The notes beneath the pieces were generated by a model. It worked only from the letters and a program-made list of their open reading frames with translations, had not been told where the DNA came from and made no database searches. Of a stretch of DNA of 38,997 bases, positions 7,334 to 13,891 are shown piece after piece (position 1 is the first letter of the stretch; every line of letters begins with the position of its first letter). The translations under genes were made by a program, and so were the position numbers. Origin of the DNA: a virus; the IMG/VR virus record IMGVR_UViG_3300032316_001127, positions 1 through 38,997 of that record, one strand, 5' to 3'.

Positions 7334-8181
7334 TGTTAGAAACAAATAGAATCATTCAAGGAGACTGTATTATTGAAATGGGAAAACTTCCTGAGTCTAC
7401 GGTTGACTTAGTGGTTACTTCTCCACCCTACAACGTAGGTATTGATTATGATAGTCATGATGATAGAATGACCATGGAAGACTATTGGGAGTTCACAGAA
7501 CAATGGTTATCTAAGTCATATCGTCTATTAAAAGATGACGGTAGGATTGCGGTTAACATTCCTTATGAAGTTAACGTTCAAGACAGAGGCGGTAGAATTT
7601 TATTCATGTCTGAGTTTTGGAGTATAATGAAAAAAGTAGGGTTTCAATTCTACGGACTTGTTGACCTTGACGAGAACTCACCACATAGAAGTAAGACTAC
7701 AGCGTGGGGGTCATGGATGTCACCGAGCAGTCCTTACATATACAATCCAAAAGAATGTGTCATCTTGGCTTATAAGAAAGACAGGATTAAGAAAGTTAAG
7801 GGAGAACCGCAATGGAAAGGTGAGTTGGTTGATTTAGAACAAGAGGATGGTACAATCAAGCAAAAGATGATGTATCAAGATGAAGATAAGAAAGAGTTTA
7901 TGAGCTTGGTATATGGTCAATGGGAATACTTTGCCGACACCAAACAACAGACTAAGGCAACATTCTCAATGGATATTCCAATGAAAGCCATCAAAATATT
8001 AACCTATAGAAATGACGTGGTACTTGACCCTTTCGTAGGTAGTGGTACAAGTTTAGTCGCTGCTGAGGTTAGTGGAAGACGATGGGTTGGTATTGAATTA
8101 AGTGAGAATTATTCGAAAGTTGCTAAAGATAGAGTACAAGTCTTTATAGATAAGAAAAAACAAATCGAATTAGATTTATAA
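7333..8181 (+). CDS. Site-specific DNA methyltransferase (N4-cytosine or N6-adenine, beta-type order)
   Basis: 282 residues. Catalytic motif IV TSPPYN is at residues 29-34 and the SAM-binding motif DPFVGSGT near 231-238, i.e. the catalytic-first order of small type II-like MTases. The SPPY form is typical of N4-cytosine enzymes but also occurs in N6-adenine ones. There is no neighbouring endonuclease gene, so it is likely an orphan MTase protecting phage DNA or modifying packaging/expression sites. Last gene of its operon, followed by a terminator. Confidence 0.93.
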   Translation: MLETNRIIQGDCIIEMGKLPESTVDLVVTSPPYNVGIDYDSHDDRMTMEDYWEFTEQWLSKSYRLLKDDGRIAVNIPYEVNVQDRGGRILFMSEFWSIMKKVGFQFYGLVDLDENSPHRSKTTAWGSWMSPSSPYIYNPKECVILAYKKDRIKKVKGEPQWKGELVDLEQEDGTIKQKMMYQDEDKKEFMSLVYGQWEYFADTKQQTKATFSMDIPMKAIKILTYRNDVVLDPFVGSGTSLVAAEVSGRRWVGIELSENYSKVAKDRVQVFIDKKKQIELDL

Positions 8182-8182
8182 T

Positions 8183-8208
8183 AAAAGGGTCACATGACCC
8201 TTTTTTTT
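8183..8208 (+). terminator. Rho-independent terminator
   Basis: AAAAGGGTCACATGACCC followed by eight T. Ends the methyltransferase operon. Confidence 0.9.
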
Positions 8209-8218
8209 GTTTCTACGA

Positions 8219-8227
8219 TATTTATTA
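8219..8227 (+). promoter_or_regulatory. TATTTATTA motif, 12 nt before start
   Basis: TATTTATTA lies between the terminator and the ATG at 8240 and would drive the 8240-11098 gene group. Confidence 0.55.
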
Positions 8228-8239
8228 AGAAAACTATAA

Positions 8240-9310
8240 ATGGCTGAAATTATAATTACTGAACGTCAACTTGCCTTAATTAAGGTGAACACCCTTTCAG
8301 AACATACAGATGAGAATGGTGAACTGATTAACGAAGCCGCTTGGTACAATACAGTAATGGATATTTTGGGTATCATTGACCCAACACCTATTGTTGATAT
8401 TGTCAATGCAACATCATACTTTATTCAAGGAGATACTCTTTTTGGAGTTTTATCAATTGTTGGGGCAATACCATATGCAGGTGATTTTGTAGCAAAACCT
8501 GTATTGGGGGCACTAAAAGTTGGAGGACCATCTGTTAAGGCTTTAGAGTCTGCAATAAAACTTTCTAAAGGAGCTGCTGTAGGTAGTAAAGAATATAAAG
8601 CAGCCACTGAAACTATAGAACAGTTAGCCAAACAACCAGGTGTAATAGGAACTTTCCTTCAGAAAATGGGAGGGTCTTTCGGTGAGAAAGTTATTAAAAC
8701 AATTGATGAAATACCTGCAGGACCTTTCAAAGGAATGAAAAACACAATAAAAAGTTATTTCCAATTATTAAGTAATGCTGGTAAAAAAAGTGTTATGTTC
8801 CAAAAAAGAGCTGGGGTTCTTGCAAAAAACTTCCAAAAAGGAACTGCCGCTGTCAAAGATGTTGAACTTCTAAAAAATTATCTTAAAACTCAAAAAGTAT
8901 TTAATCCCGCCACTCTTACTAAACCAGGATTCTTTACAAATGTATTTTTTGGGGGGATTCCAAGATTATTTAGAAGCCCATCCCAAAGAAGATTAAGAAT
9001 TTTAATGCAATCTACAAAATGGTGGTTAGGATTCCTTGATTATGTTGGTTTAGGTAACTGGGTAGGTGCGGAAGAATTATCTAAAAAAATGGGTGATGAA
9101 AATTTTATGAAAAAAGTTGATGAATATAATCAAACACCTGAAGCTAAACAAAACTTTGAAGACCAATTTGGTTCAGAAAGAGTTGAAGGTCAAACAAATA
9201 ATCAACAAAGTACGTCTTCATCCACAAGTTCAGAACCGAATCTCGACCCATTAGCTAAATTTTTAAGAGGATTGTTTACAGGACAAATGAATCCAATCCC
9301 TGGAATGTAA
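8240..9310 (+). CDS. Toxin/membrane-active-like phage protein with shared N-terminal leader
   Basis: 356 residues. The N-terminus (MAEIIITERQLALIKVNTLSE) fits the leader shared by several proteins here. Residues ~40-90 (ILGIIDPTPIVDIV, then GVLSIVGAIPYAGDFVAK) form amphipathic/hydrophobic helices similar in style to the linker regions that precede toxin domains in polymorphic toxins. The middle is basic and helical; residues 310-335 are a Ser/Thr/Gln-rich linker. No catalytic motif is visible. Next to a peptidoglycan-binding protein with the same type of leader, it could be an internal virion protein delivered with the DNA; this is inference. Confidence 0.6.
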   Translation: MAEIIITERQLALIKVNTLSEHTDENGELINEAAWYNTVMDILGIIDPTPIVDIVNATSYFIQGDTLFGVLSIVGAIPYAGDFVAKPVLGALKVGGPSVKALESAIKLSKGAAVGSKEYKAATETIEQLAKQPGVIGTFLQKMGGSFGEKVIKTIDEIPAGPFKGMKNTIKSYFQLLSNAGKKSVMFQKRAGVLAKNFQKGTAAVKDVELLKNYLKTQKVFNPATLTKPGFFTNVFFGGIPRLFRSPSQRRLRILMQSTKWWLGFLDYVGLGNWVGAEELSKKMGDENFMKKVDEYNQTPEAKQNFEDQFGSERVEGQTNNQQSTSSSTSSEPNLDPLAKFLRGLFTGQMNPIPGM

Positions 9311-9331
9311 ATTAAAATTAAATAATATAAA

Positions 9332-9682
9332 ATGGCAAAGAAAATTATAAGACTAACAGAGTCTGATTTAACTAATATCGTTAAGAGAGTTATCAAGGAA
9401 CAAAATCAAATGAGTGGACAGGATGTGTTTGAATTTCAAACAGCCCTTAATGATTACTTCAAAATGAAAAAGGTGATGGTTAACGGTAAGTTATATCAAG
9501 TACCAGTAGATGCGTTATGGGGACCAAAAACAGTCGAAGGTCTTAAAATGTTTCAAAAAGCTGAAAAAATAAATCCTGATGGAATTGCTGGACCTGACAC
9601 ATATAAAGCCTTACATAAATTAGGATTAAACCAAGATATTTTTGATAAAATCATTAGTTGGATTGGTGACAAACTTAGTTAA
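9332..9682 (+). CDS. Peptidoglycan-binding domain protein with LTES leader
   Basis: 116 residues. Residues 1-25 (MAKKIIRLTESDLTNIVKRV) are the clearest example of the shared leader, ending I-K-E. Residues ~35-105 are a PG_binding_1 domain (VDALWGPKTVEGLKMFQKAE, then DGIAGPDTYKAL), which normally binds cell-wall glycan stem peptides. There is no catalytic domain, so it may position a partner enzyme or help the virion engage the wall. It lies 21 nt after the toxin-like gene and 3 nt before the DHH gene, within one operon. Confidence 0.85.
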   Translation: MAKKIIRLTESDLTNIVKRVIKEQNQMSGQDVFEFQTALNDYFKMKKVMVNGKLYQVPVDALWGPKTVEGLKMFQKAEKINPDGIAGPDTYKALHKLGLNQDIFDKIISWIGDKLS

Positions 9683-9685
9683 TTA

Positions 9686-11098
9686 ATGAAAAGAATATTA
9701 TCAGAAACAGGACTTAGAAATATCAACGCCCTTAAGGAGAGATATCAAAAGGCGGAGATTTATTTTCACCAAGATTTGGACGGTGTAACAACGGCAATCG
9801 CAATGAAGAAATACCTTGAAGATAATGGTATTGATGTTGTAGGTGCACATATCATTCAATACGGTGACAAAGAGTTCTCTGTTAAAAAGAATGATGCTCA
9901 AGGTGATATAATGCCAGTCCTTGTTGACTTTGCTCACGGTAAACCAATGTTTGTAATTCACACTGACCACCACGACAAACAAGTTGGGGTTGAGAAGGGA
10001 ACATCAAAACAATTTAGAGGAGCTCGTTCAAATGTCGAGACAATCTCACAAGTCGTGTCACCAACTGATTTATTCCCATCGTCAGATATTTTACTAATCA
10101 ATACTGTGGATTCTGCGGATTATGCCAAACATGACATAACACCACAAGAGGTAGTTAACTACATTTACAGAATAGATAAAGATTCCTCACTCCAAAGAAA
10201 CAAAATGTTATTGGGGTTAGTAATCAACAAATTACTTTTAGCGTTTAAAAACAAACCAGGATTCTTAGAGTCTTTGGTTATGGATTCTGAACCATCTTTA
10301 ATGTCGATACTTAATAACATTAAAACTTGGATGACAAGAACAAACGCAGCAAAACCTGAAGACTTACAACAAAATGCGCAAGATTATGCCGACAAAATGA
10401 AGGACTACCCAACGGTGTCTGATAACATTATCTTCCAATATGGTGGGGGTAGTATGTTTAAACCTGGGTCTTACGACAGATATACACCATTCAGAAATAA
10501 TCCTGAAGCAGACTTTCTCATCATGGCGTGGCCGATGGGACTTGTTCAAGCTTCTTGTAATCCATTTAAGAAAGAAAGAGAACTTAAAGGTGTTAATCTT
10601 GGGGAAATAGCTCAAGAGGTAATCGGTAAGTGGAAAGACCAATTAAAGGAGAGAAAGATACCACTATCAACTATGAAGTGGGTTAGTGAGACAAGTACAG
10701 GACCTGAAAGTGTTGGGTTTACCTTTAAAGATTTTGATGCTCTTTACGGTGGTAAATTCATGTTTATGGATGGAGGAGAAGAGATATTAGGTAGAATTGA
10801 GGAAATGATGGAGAAACCATTCAGTGAATTATCTGAAGAAGAAATTTCATTGATGGACAAAATTGGAATCAATGCTTGGGACCTTATTCAATCCAACTCG
10901 GGTGGACACAAATGTATTACTAACATATCGGGACTTAACTACTTAGGTAGAGGAAAGAGGCCACCACAAGGACAGTATAGATATGATTCTGAAAAAGATG
11001 ATTCACCATCTGTTAAGTTTACAAAAATGATTGCAAACGAATTCCAAAAAGTATTAAAAGAAAAAATTGCGGAGTCTAAGAATTCTTCTGAAGATTAA
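9686..11098 (+). CDS. DHH-family phosphoesterase
   Basis: 470 residues. HQDLDG near residues 28-33 is the first metal-binding DHH motif, and HTDHHDK at 92-98 is the DHH motif itself. A C-terminal SGGHKCITNISG resembles the GGGH of DHHA1 domains. The family includes RecJ, oligoribonuclease NrnA and cyclic-dinucleotide phosphodiesterases. The long insert between the two halves prevents a sharper call. A role in RNA/DNA turnover or in degrading host cyclic-nucleotide alarm signals is possible. The N-terminus MKRILSETGLRNINALKE fits the shared leader. It overlaps the convergent DUF192 gene by 4 nt. Confidence 0.82.
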   Translation: MKRILSETGLRNINALKERYQKAEIYFHQDLDGVTTAIAMKKYLEDNGIDVVGAHIIQYGDKEFSVKKNDAQGDIMPVLVDFAHGKPMFVIHTDHHDKQVGVEKGTSKQFRGARSNVETISQVVSPTDLFPSSDILLINTVDSADYAKHDITPQEVVNYIYRIDKDSSLQRNKMLLGLVINKLLLAFKNKPGFLESLVMDSEPSLMSILNNIKTWMTRTNAAKPEDLQQNAQDYADKMKDYPTVSDNIIFQYGGGSMFKPGSYDRYTPFRNNPEADFLIMAWPMGLVQASCNPFKKERELKGVNLGEIAQEVIGKWKDQLKERKIPLSTMKWVSETSTGPESVGFTFKDFDALYGGKFMFMDGGEEILGRIEEMMEKPFSELSEEEISLMDKIGINAWDLIQSNSGGHKCITNISGLNYLGRGKRPPQGQYRYDSEKDDSPSVKFTKMIANEFQKVLKEKIAESKNSSED

Positions 11099-11448
11099 GA
11101 TAGGTCGTAAGTAATACTATCTCCAGCTTGGATATTAAGTATTTCACAAGAACCGCCCTCAATTTCTAATACAATATTACCGTTGCCACAGTAGGAAGGA
11201 CAATCAAATTCATCATTACATGGAGGGCAATCGTGATGTATATTTACAATAACATTGTTCTTTATAATAATTATATCTAAAGGAATAATACAGTTTTTCA
11301 TCCAAAAACATTGTTTATTACCTTCCATTAAGAATAATAAACCATTAAACGAATCGTCAAATGTTTTACCCATCATACCTATTGATTGGGATTTTTTGTC
11401 AATTAAAGTTTTGACATTAAAGATATTTTCATTAATTTTGACCTTCAT
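11095..11448 (-). CDS. DUF192 family protein with extra cysteines
   Basis: 117 residues covering the DUF192 core: SIGMMGKTFDDSFNGLLFLM, then CFWMKNCIIPLDIIII and a GDSITYDL end. Most relatives are secreted, but here no signal peptide is present. An insertion HDCPPCNDEFDCPSYCGNG adds four cysteines and could bind zinc. Preceded by TATTTATTA only 3 nt before the ATG. Function of the family is not settled. Confidence 0.8.
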   Translation of the reverse strand: MKVKINENIFNVKTLIDKKSQSIGMMGKTFDDSFNGLLFLMEGNKQCFWMKNCIIPLDIIIIKNNVIVNIHHDCPPCNDEFDCPSYCGNGNIVLEIEGGSCEILNIQAGDSITYDLS

Positions 11449-11451
11449 ACT

Positions 11452-11460
11452 TAATAAATA
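11452..11460 (-). promoter_or_regulatory. TATTTATTA motif, 3 nt before DUF192 start
   Basis: On the minus strand TATTTATTA ends 3 nt from the ATG at 11448. The same AT-rich patch lies just before the plus-strand micro-ORF at 11463. Confidence 0.5.
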
Positions 11461-11462
11461 CT

Positions 11463-11555
11463 ATGAAAAAGATTAAATCAATATTGAAAGAGATTTGGTT
11501 GGGATTTAAAATCTCGGAAGAAAATAAACATAAATCTCAATGGGGAAAGTTTTGA
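11463..11555 (+). CDS. Possible 30-residue micro-protein
   Basis: ATG to TGA gives MKKIKSILKEIWLGFKISEE followed by NKHKSQWGKF. It is basic and amphipathic and starts divergently from DUF192, with a start context (ACTATGAAAAA) like other genes here. It ends on the TTG of the first ncRNA promoter. Its length makes chance possible, so it is a low-confidence call. Confidence 0.35.
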   Translation: MKKIKSILKEIWLGFKISEENKHKSQWGKF

Positions 11556-11581
11556 TTTTTTAAAAATATTTTTTATCTTTG
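11552..11581 (+). promoter_or_regulatory. Host-type promoter P1 of the RNA locus
   Basis: TTG 11552-11554, 19-nt AT-rich spacer, TATCTTTG 11574-11581. Drives the first small structured RNA. Confidence 0.75.
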
Positions 11582-11586
11582 TAAAA

Positions 11587-11645
11587 CCTTTGGGGAATAA
11601 GGATATATTTATATAACTCGACCGAAAGGTCAACACCCCCAAAAC
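11587..11645 (+). ncRNA. Small structured RNA 1
   Basis: Begins 5-6 nt after promoter P1. TTTGGGG (11589-11595) pairs with CCCCAAA (11637-11643), closing a ~55-nt element. Inside is GACC-GAAA-GGTC (11620-11631), a GNRA-capped hairpin, and an AT-only stretch. There is no credible ORF. An A-tract and promoter P2 follow directly. No known RNA family recognised. Confidence 0.6.
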
Positions 11646-11662
11646 TCACAATAAAAAAAGAT

Positions 11663-11693
11663 TTGATAGAATGAGAATTCTTTCCTATCTTTG
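11663..11693 (+). promoter_or_regulatory. Host-type promoter P2 of the RNA locus
   Basis: TTG 11663-11665, 20 nt, TATCTTTG 11686-11693, preceded by an A-tract. Confidence 0.75.
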
Positions 11694-11698
11694 TGAAA

Positions 11699-11752
11699 CA
11701 AATCCCATGAGTGTGGAGTTTGAGAAAACTTCTTAATCTTGTGGGATTTTTT
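11699..11752 (+). ncRNA. Small structured RNA 2 (two-stem hairpin with T-run)
   Basis: AATCCCATGAG (11701-11711) pairs over 11 positions (with two G-T) with CTTGTGGGATT (11738-11748). The inner hairpin GGAGTTT-GAGA-AAACTTC (11715-11732) has a GNRA loop. Six T follow the 3' strand, so it could be a self-terminating ~50-nt RNA or an attenuator at the head of the tRNA transcript. Confidence 0.6.
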
Positions 11753-11759
11753 ATCAGAA

Positions 11760-11770
11760 GTTCTTTAACA
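11760..11770 (+). promoter_or_regulatory. boxA-like antitermination sequence 1
   Basis: GTTCTTTAACA is very close to the rrn boxA core of E. coli (GCTCTTTAACA), the NusB/S10 binding site used on untranslated rRNA transcripts. It stands between RNA 2 and the tRNA. Confidence 0.55.
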
Positions 11771-11780
11771 TTAAAATATT

Positions 11781-11848
11781 GATTACACCCGCTGGTACAA
11801 CCAGCGCATGACGTGGATAGGTGACCGTGGGGAAGTGGGAAGTAATCA
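11781..11848 (+). ncRNA. Structured element preceding the tRNA
   Basis: GATTAC (11781-11786) pairs with GTAATC (11842-11847), continued by CCC/GGG after a small internal loop. Inside is the perfect hairpin CGCTGG-TACAA-CCAGCG (11790-11805). It lies 13 nt before the tRNA. It has no T-arm and is not itself a tRNA. Confidence 0.5.
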
Positions 11849-11860
11849 TTTAAGATATAT

Positions 11861-11932
11861 CGTGGGATAGAGCAGTGGTAGCTCGGAAGGCTCATAACCT
11901 TTAGGTCGGTGGTTCGAATCCATCTCCCGCAA
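11861..11932 (+). tRNA. tRNA-Met (CAT), initiator-like
   Basis: A full cloverleaf can be drawn by hand. The acceptor is CGTGGGA/TCCCGCA, the D-stem GAGC/GCTC, the anticodon stem GAAGG/CCTTT with loop CTCATAA (anticodon CAT), and the T-arm GGTGG-TTCGAAT-CCATC. Positions 1 and 72 are C and A, unpaired, and the 11-24 pair is A-T; both are hallmarks of bacterial initiator tRNA. The anticodon stem keeps two of the three G-C pairs typical of initiators (A-T replaces 29-41). No CCA is encoded. Confidence 0.93.
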
Positions 11933-11974
11933 CAACGTGAATTAAATTTCACAAAAAAAAGTTTTATAAACTAT

Positions 11975-12005
11975 TTGATTAATTGAAAAGTTCTTCATAT
12001 CTTTG
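11975..12005 (+). promoter_or_regulatory. Host-type promoter P3 of the RNA locus
   Basis: TTG 11975-11977, 20 nt, TATCTTTG 11998-12005, preceded by an eight-A tract and GTTTTATAAA. Confidence 0.75.
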
Positions 12006-12008
12006 TAA

Positions 12009-12193
12009 AACAATTGGGAAAGGTTGACCATAGGTTCGTAAAATCGAGGTTTCCTCCCAAAACAAACTTTCAGGTAAAACTGATGGTTTCTTTGACAAAC
12101 AGACGAATTAGCCCGTCCTATTGAGAGTAGGGGGTCAACAAGATAGTTAGGTGATACTATCAAGGAAGAATGAATTCGTTAAAATCATCAGTC
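12009..12193 (+). ncRNA. Structured RNA 3 (~185 nt)
   Basis: The 5' part closes TTGGGA with TCCCAA (12013-12060). The 3' part has nested long-range stems: CTGATGGTTT (12080-12089) with AAATCATCAG (12182-12191), ten pairs including one G-T, and inside it ACGAATT (12103-12109) with AATTCGT (12173-12179). These enclose hairpins CCTA/TAGG and GATAGT/ACTATC. No credible ORF. Bounded by an A-tract and promoter P4. Confidence 0.6.
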
Positions 12194-12214
12194 AAAAAAA
12201 AGTTTCATAAAAAT

Positions 12215-12245
12215 TTGATAGTCTCAAAACTTTCATCTACCTTTG
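12215..12245 (+). promoter_or_regulatory. Host-type promoter P4 of the RNA locus
   Basis: TTG 12215-12217, 20 nt, TACCTTTG 12238-12245. Its flanks (A-tract, then TGAAACAAA downstream) match P2. Confidence 0.75.
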
Positions 12246-12251
12246 TGAAAC

Positions 12252-12306
12252 AAATGAAGGAGAGGGTTGAAATCCTACTTCGGTAAGGTCAGCTCCTCCT
12301 TCATTA
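12252..12306 (+). ncRNA. Small structured RNA 4
   Basis: AATGAAGGAG (12253-12262) pairs perfectly over 10 bp with CTCCTTCATT (12296-12305). The inner hairpin CCTAC-TTCG-GTAAGG has a UUCG tetraloop. It may be a separate small RNA or the 5' hairpin of the long transcript that follows, since no T-run closes it. Confidence 0.6.
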
Positions 12307-12317
12307 ATTTTGAATAC

Positions 12318-12329
12318 GTTCTTTGAATA
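12318..12329 (+). promoter_or_regulatory. boxA-like antitermination sequence 2
   Basis: GTTCTTTGAATA resembles Bacteroidetes rRNA-leader boxA sequences (GTTCTTTGACAT type, from memory) and stands right before the large structured RNA. Confidence 0.45.
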
Positions 12330-13243
12330 TAAAATATTTTCTTAAAATATGTTGATGATGAGACCTTCGGGTTGATTCTGAGACAAAGATAAAGAAATTG
12401 GGCGGTCTATAGTCCATAAAATAAACCATGAAAGTGGTATAAAGTGGTTCACTCTCGATTAGGGTGAGTTGCGGTTTCCGAAAGGGAACTCGAGTAGACA
12501 GGCAGGACATCATTGAGTCTTAAGTACCGAGGGTAACACTATAGGGAAAGTGATTTGATGACCGAGCGATGTGGGTCGTTTGGTTGAGGTGGGAACACCA
12601 ACAAGAGTAACCTGTAGAACTGTTGTGAGAAGTATAGTTATCCAACTATACAATTGCGGAGTTCAATATTAAAGTTAGCTTAAAACCGAAAGGTAAGAGT
12701 TCGTACAGGTGGTGCTGTTGTTCTCCTTACTCTTCACCTACCAAGGTAGGAGTTATGAAGTAGACTTGAAATATGGAGGTCGGGAGACTTCAAGGTGTAG
12801 TTCAGTATCGTCTCGTTCAAAAGATGGGATGACTGGTTTGACGGACCGCTACATCTATCATCCACAAATCAAACTTTTACTTTCAATGGTGAAAACTAAA
12901 AATCTAAAAGGAAAAGTGTTCGTCAGTCGTGGTAGACAGGTCACTACTTAGTCATGAGTTGTTCATGGCCGTAAAGGGTCCCAAACCCGATACGATTGTT
13001 TTGAAAGTTCTCTAATCCCGCAAGGATGAGTTTGGGTGGCAACCTAGAAGAGTGATGAGTAAGAATAGAGTATATTACGACTTTAGGATTGGTTAATCTA
13101 ATTGACCGTGACTGAGAGGTACTTCTCAAAAGGAAGTGGAAATCGGAGGAAATAAATAATCTCCTGTAAAGTCTCTCATTGAAAGGTGTATTCTCAACCT
13201 GAATGCCAACTAACCCTGACGTTTCTACGTCGGGGTTTTTTAT
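12330..13243 (+). ncRNA. Large ornate structured RNA (GOLLD/ROOL-like candidate or new class)
   Basis: About 900 nt without a credible gene but dense in hairpins: ACCAT-GAAA-GTGGT (12425-12438), GTTTCC-GAAA-GGGAAC (12474-12489), GGTG-GGAA-CACC (12588-12599), GTATAGTT-ATCC-AACTATAC (12632-12651), ACC-GAAA-GGT (12685-12694), CCTAC-CAAG-GTAGG nested in CTTCA/TGAAG (12732-12760), GAGGTC-GGGA-GACTTC (12776-12791) and GGTTAAT-CTA-ATTGACC (13091-13107). TGATGAGA (12356-12363) can pair with TCTCATTG (13174-13181) to close the whole. It is preceded by boxA and ends in a strong terminator. Size, GNRA richness, phage setting and tRNA nearby fit the GOLLD/ROOL type of large phage RNA, but I cannot match a consensus by eye. 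RNase P, tmRNA and group I/II intron signatures were not found. Confidence 0.7.
13213..13243 (+). terminator. Terminator of the large structured RNA
   Basis: CCCTGACG (13214-13221), loop TTTCTA, CGTCGGGG (13228-13235), then six T. Confidence 0.93.
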
Positions 13244-13274
13244 TTGGACAAGTCCCAAAAAAGTCCTATCTTTG
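13244..13274 (+). promoter_or_regulatory. Host-type promoter of the SPFH gene
   Basis: TTG 13244-13246, 20 nt, TATCTTTG 13267-13274, immediately after the RNA terminator; leader about 18-20 nt. Confidence 0.75.
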
Positions 13275-13296
13275 TTGTTCAACAAACCCAAAATAT

Positions 13297-13836
13297 ATGT
13301 TCGACAAATTTATTGACCTTTTTGTAACTTTTATTCATGACATTCTTCCGTTCAAAATTGTAGACCAATGGGAAGAAGGGGTTCATTTAACTACTGGTAA
13401 GTTTAAAAGAATTGTGAAACCTGGATTAAATTTCAAGATTCCATTCTTTGACCAAATTATTACTACACCTGTCATTACTCAAACGGTAAACTTGAAACCA
13501 CAAACGGTTACATCTTTCGATGATAAGTCAATTGTATTGACCAGTATTGTTAGGTATCACATTCACGATGTTAAGAAGTTTTTATTAGGAGTAATGCATG
13601 CTAATGATGTACTTGTTGATACAACTCAAGGTGTTATTAGAGATATGGTTGAAAACACTATGTGGGAAGAATTGGTTGACTTAGGATTGATAGTTATGCC
13701 AGAAGTTAATGAACAAGTTTCCAAATGGGGTATTACAGTAGAACAGATTAGCTTTCCTGATTTAGGCGAAATAAAAACATACCGTCTAATTACGGACGGT
13801 GGAGATAGAAACCCAAGTCAACTAATTTTAGAATAA
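13297..13836 (+). CDS. SPFH/Band 7 (prohibitin-like) protein, short
   Basis: 179 residues. The ATG at 13297 is chosen because the promoter lies just upstream; an earlier in-frame ATG (13186) falls inside the ncRNA. A short N-terminal hydrophobic helix (FIDLFVTFIHDILPF) precedes VDQWEEGVHLTTGKFKRI and KPGLNFKIPFFDQI, typical of SPFH domains, then TQTVNLKPQTV and a helix-rich end. It is shorter than cellular prohibitins or HflK/C (over 270 residues), lacking the long C-terminal coiled coil. Such proteins form membrane-associated rings; a role in protecting against host protease or shaping the membrane is inference. Confidence 0.85.
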   Translation: MFDKFIDLFVTFIHDILPFKIVDQWEEGVHLTTGKFKRIVKPGLNFKIPFFDQIITTPVITQTVNLKPQTVTSFDDKSIVLTSIVRYHIHDVKKFLLGVMHANDVLVDTTQGVIRDMVENTMWEELVDLGLIVMPEVNEQVSKWGITVEQISFPDLGEIKTYRLITDGGDRNPSQLILE

Positions 13837-13866
13837 ATAAAGTGAGACTGTCTCCCTTTATTTATC
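13834..13866 (+). terminator. Terminator after the SPFH gene
   Basis: AAATAAAG plus GAGAC pairs with GTCTC plus CTTTATTT (hairpin around 13836-13864), with further T-rich sequence. Confidence 0.65.
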
Positions 13867-13891
13867 TTAGGGTATTGATTATTTTTATCCC

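Noticed and set aside
12330-13243. RNase P RNA, tmRNA or group I/II intron
   Set aside because: None of the conserved cores (GAGGAAAGTCC-type, tmRNA tag frame, intron domain V or P7 motif) was found, and the locus does not interrupt a gene.
11560-13291. Several open frames on both strands in the RNA locus (e.g. 12709-12951, 12944-13291 minus, 12304-12513 minus, 11942-12163 minus)
   Set aside because: Their translations have no domain-like pattern, they cut across strong hairpins, promoters and the tRNA, and they lack the start context used by real genes here.
13186-13296. Longer N-terminus for the SPFH protein
   Set aside because: It would be translated from within the structured RNA and its terminator; the promoter at 13244 sets the ATG at 13297.
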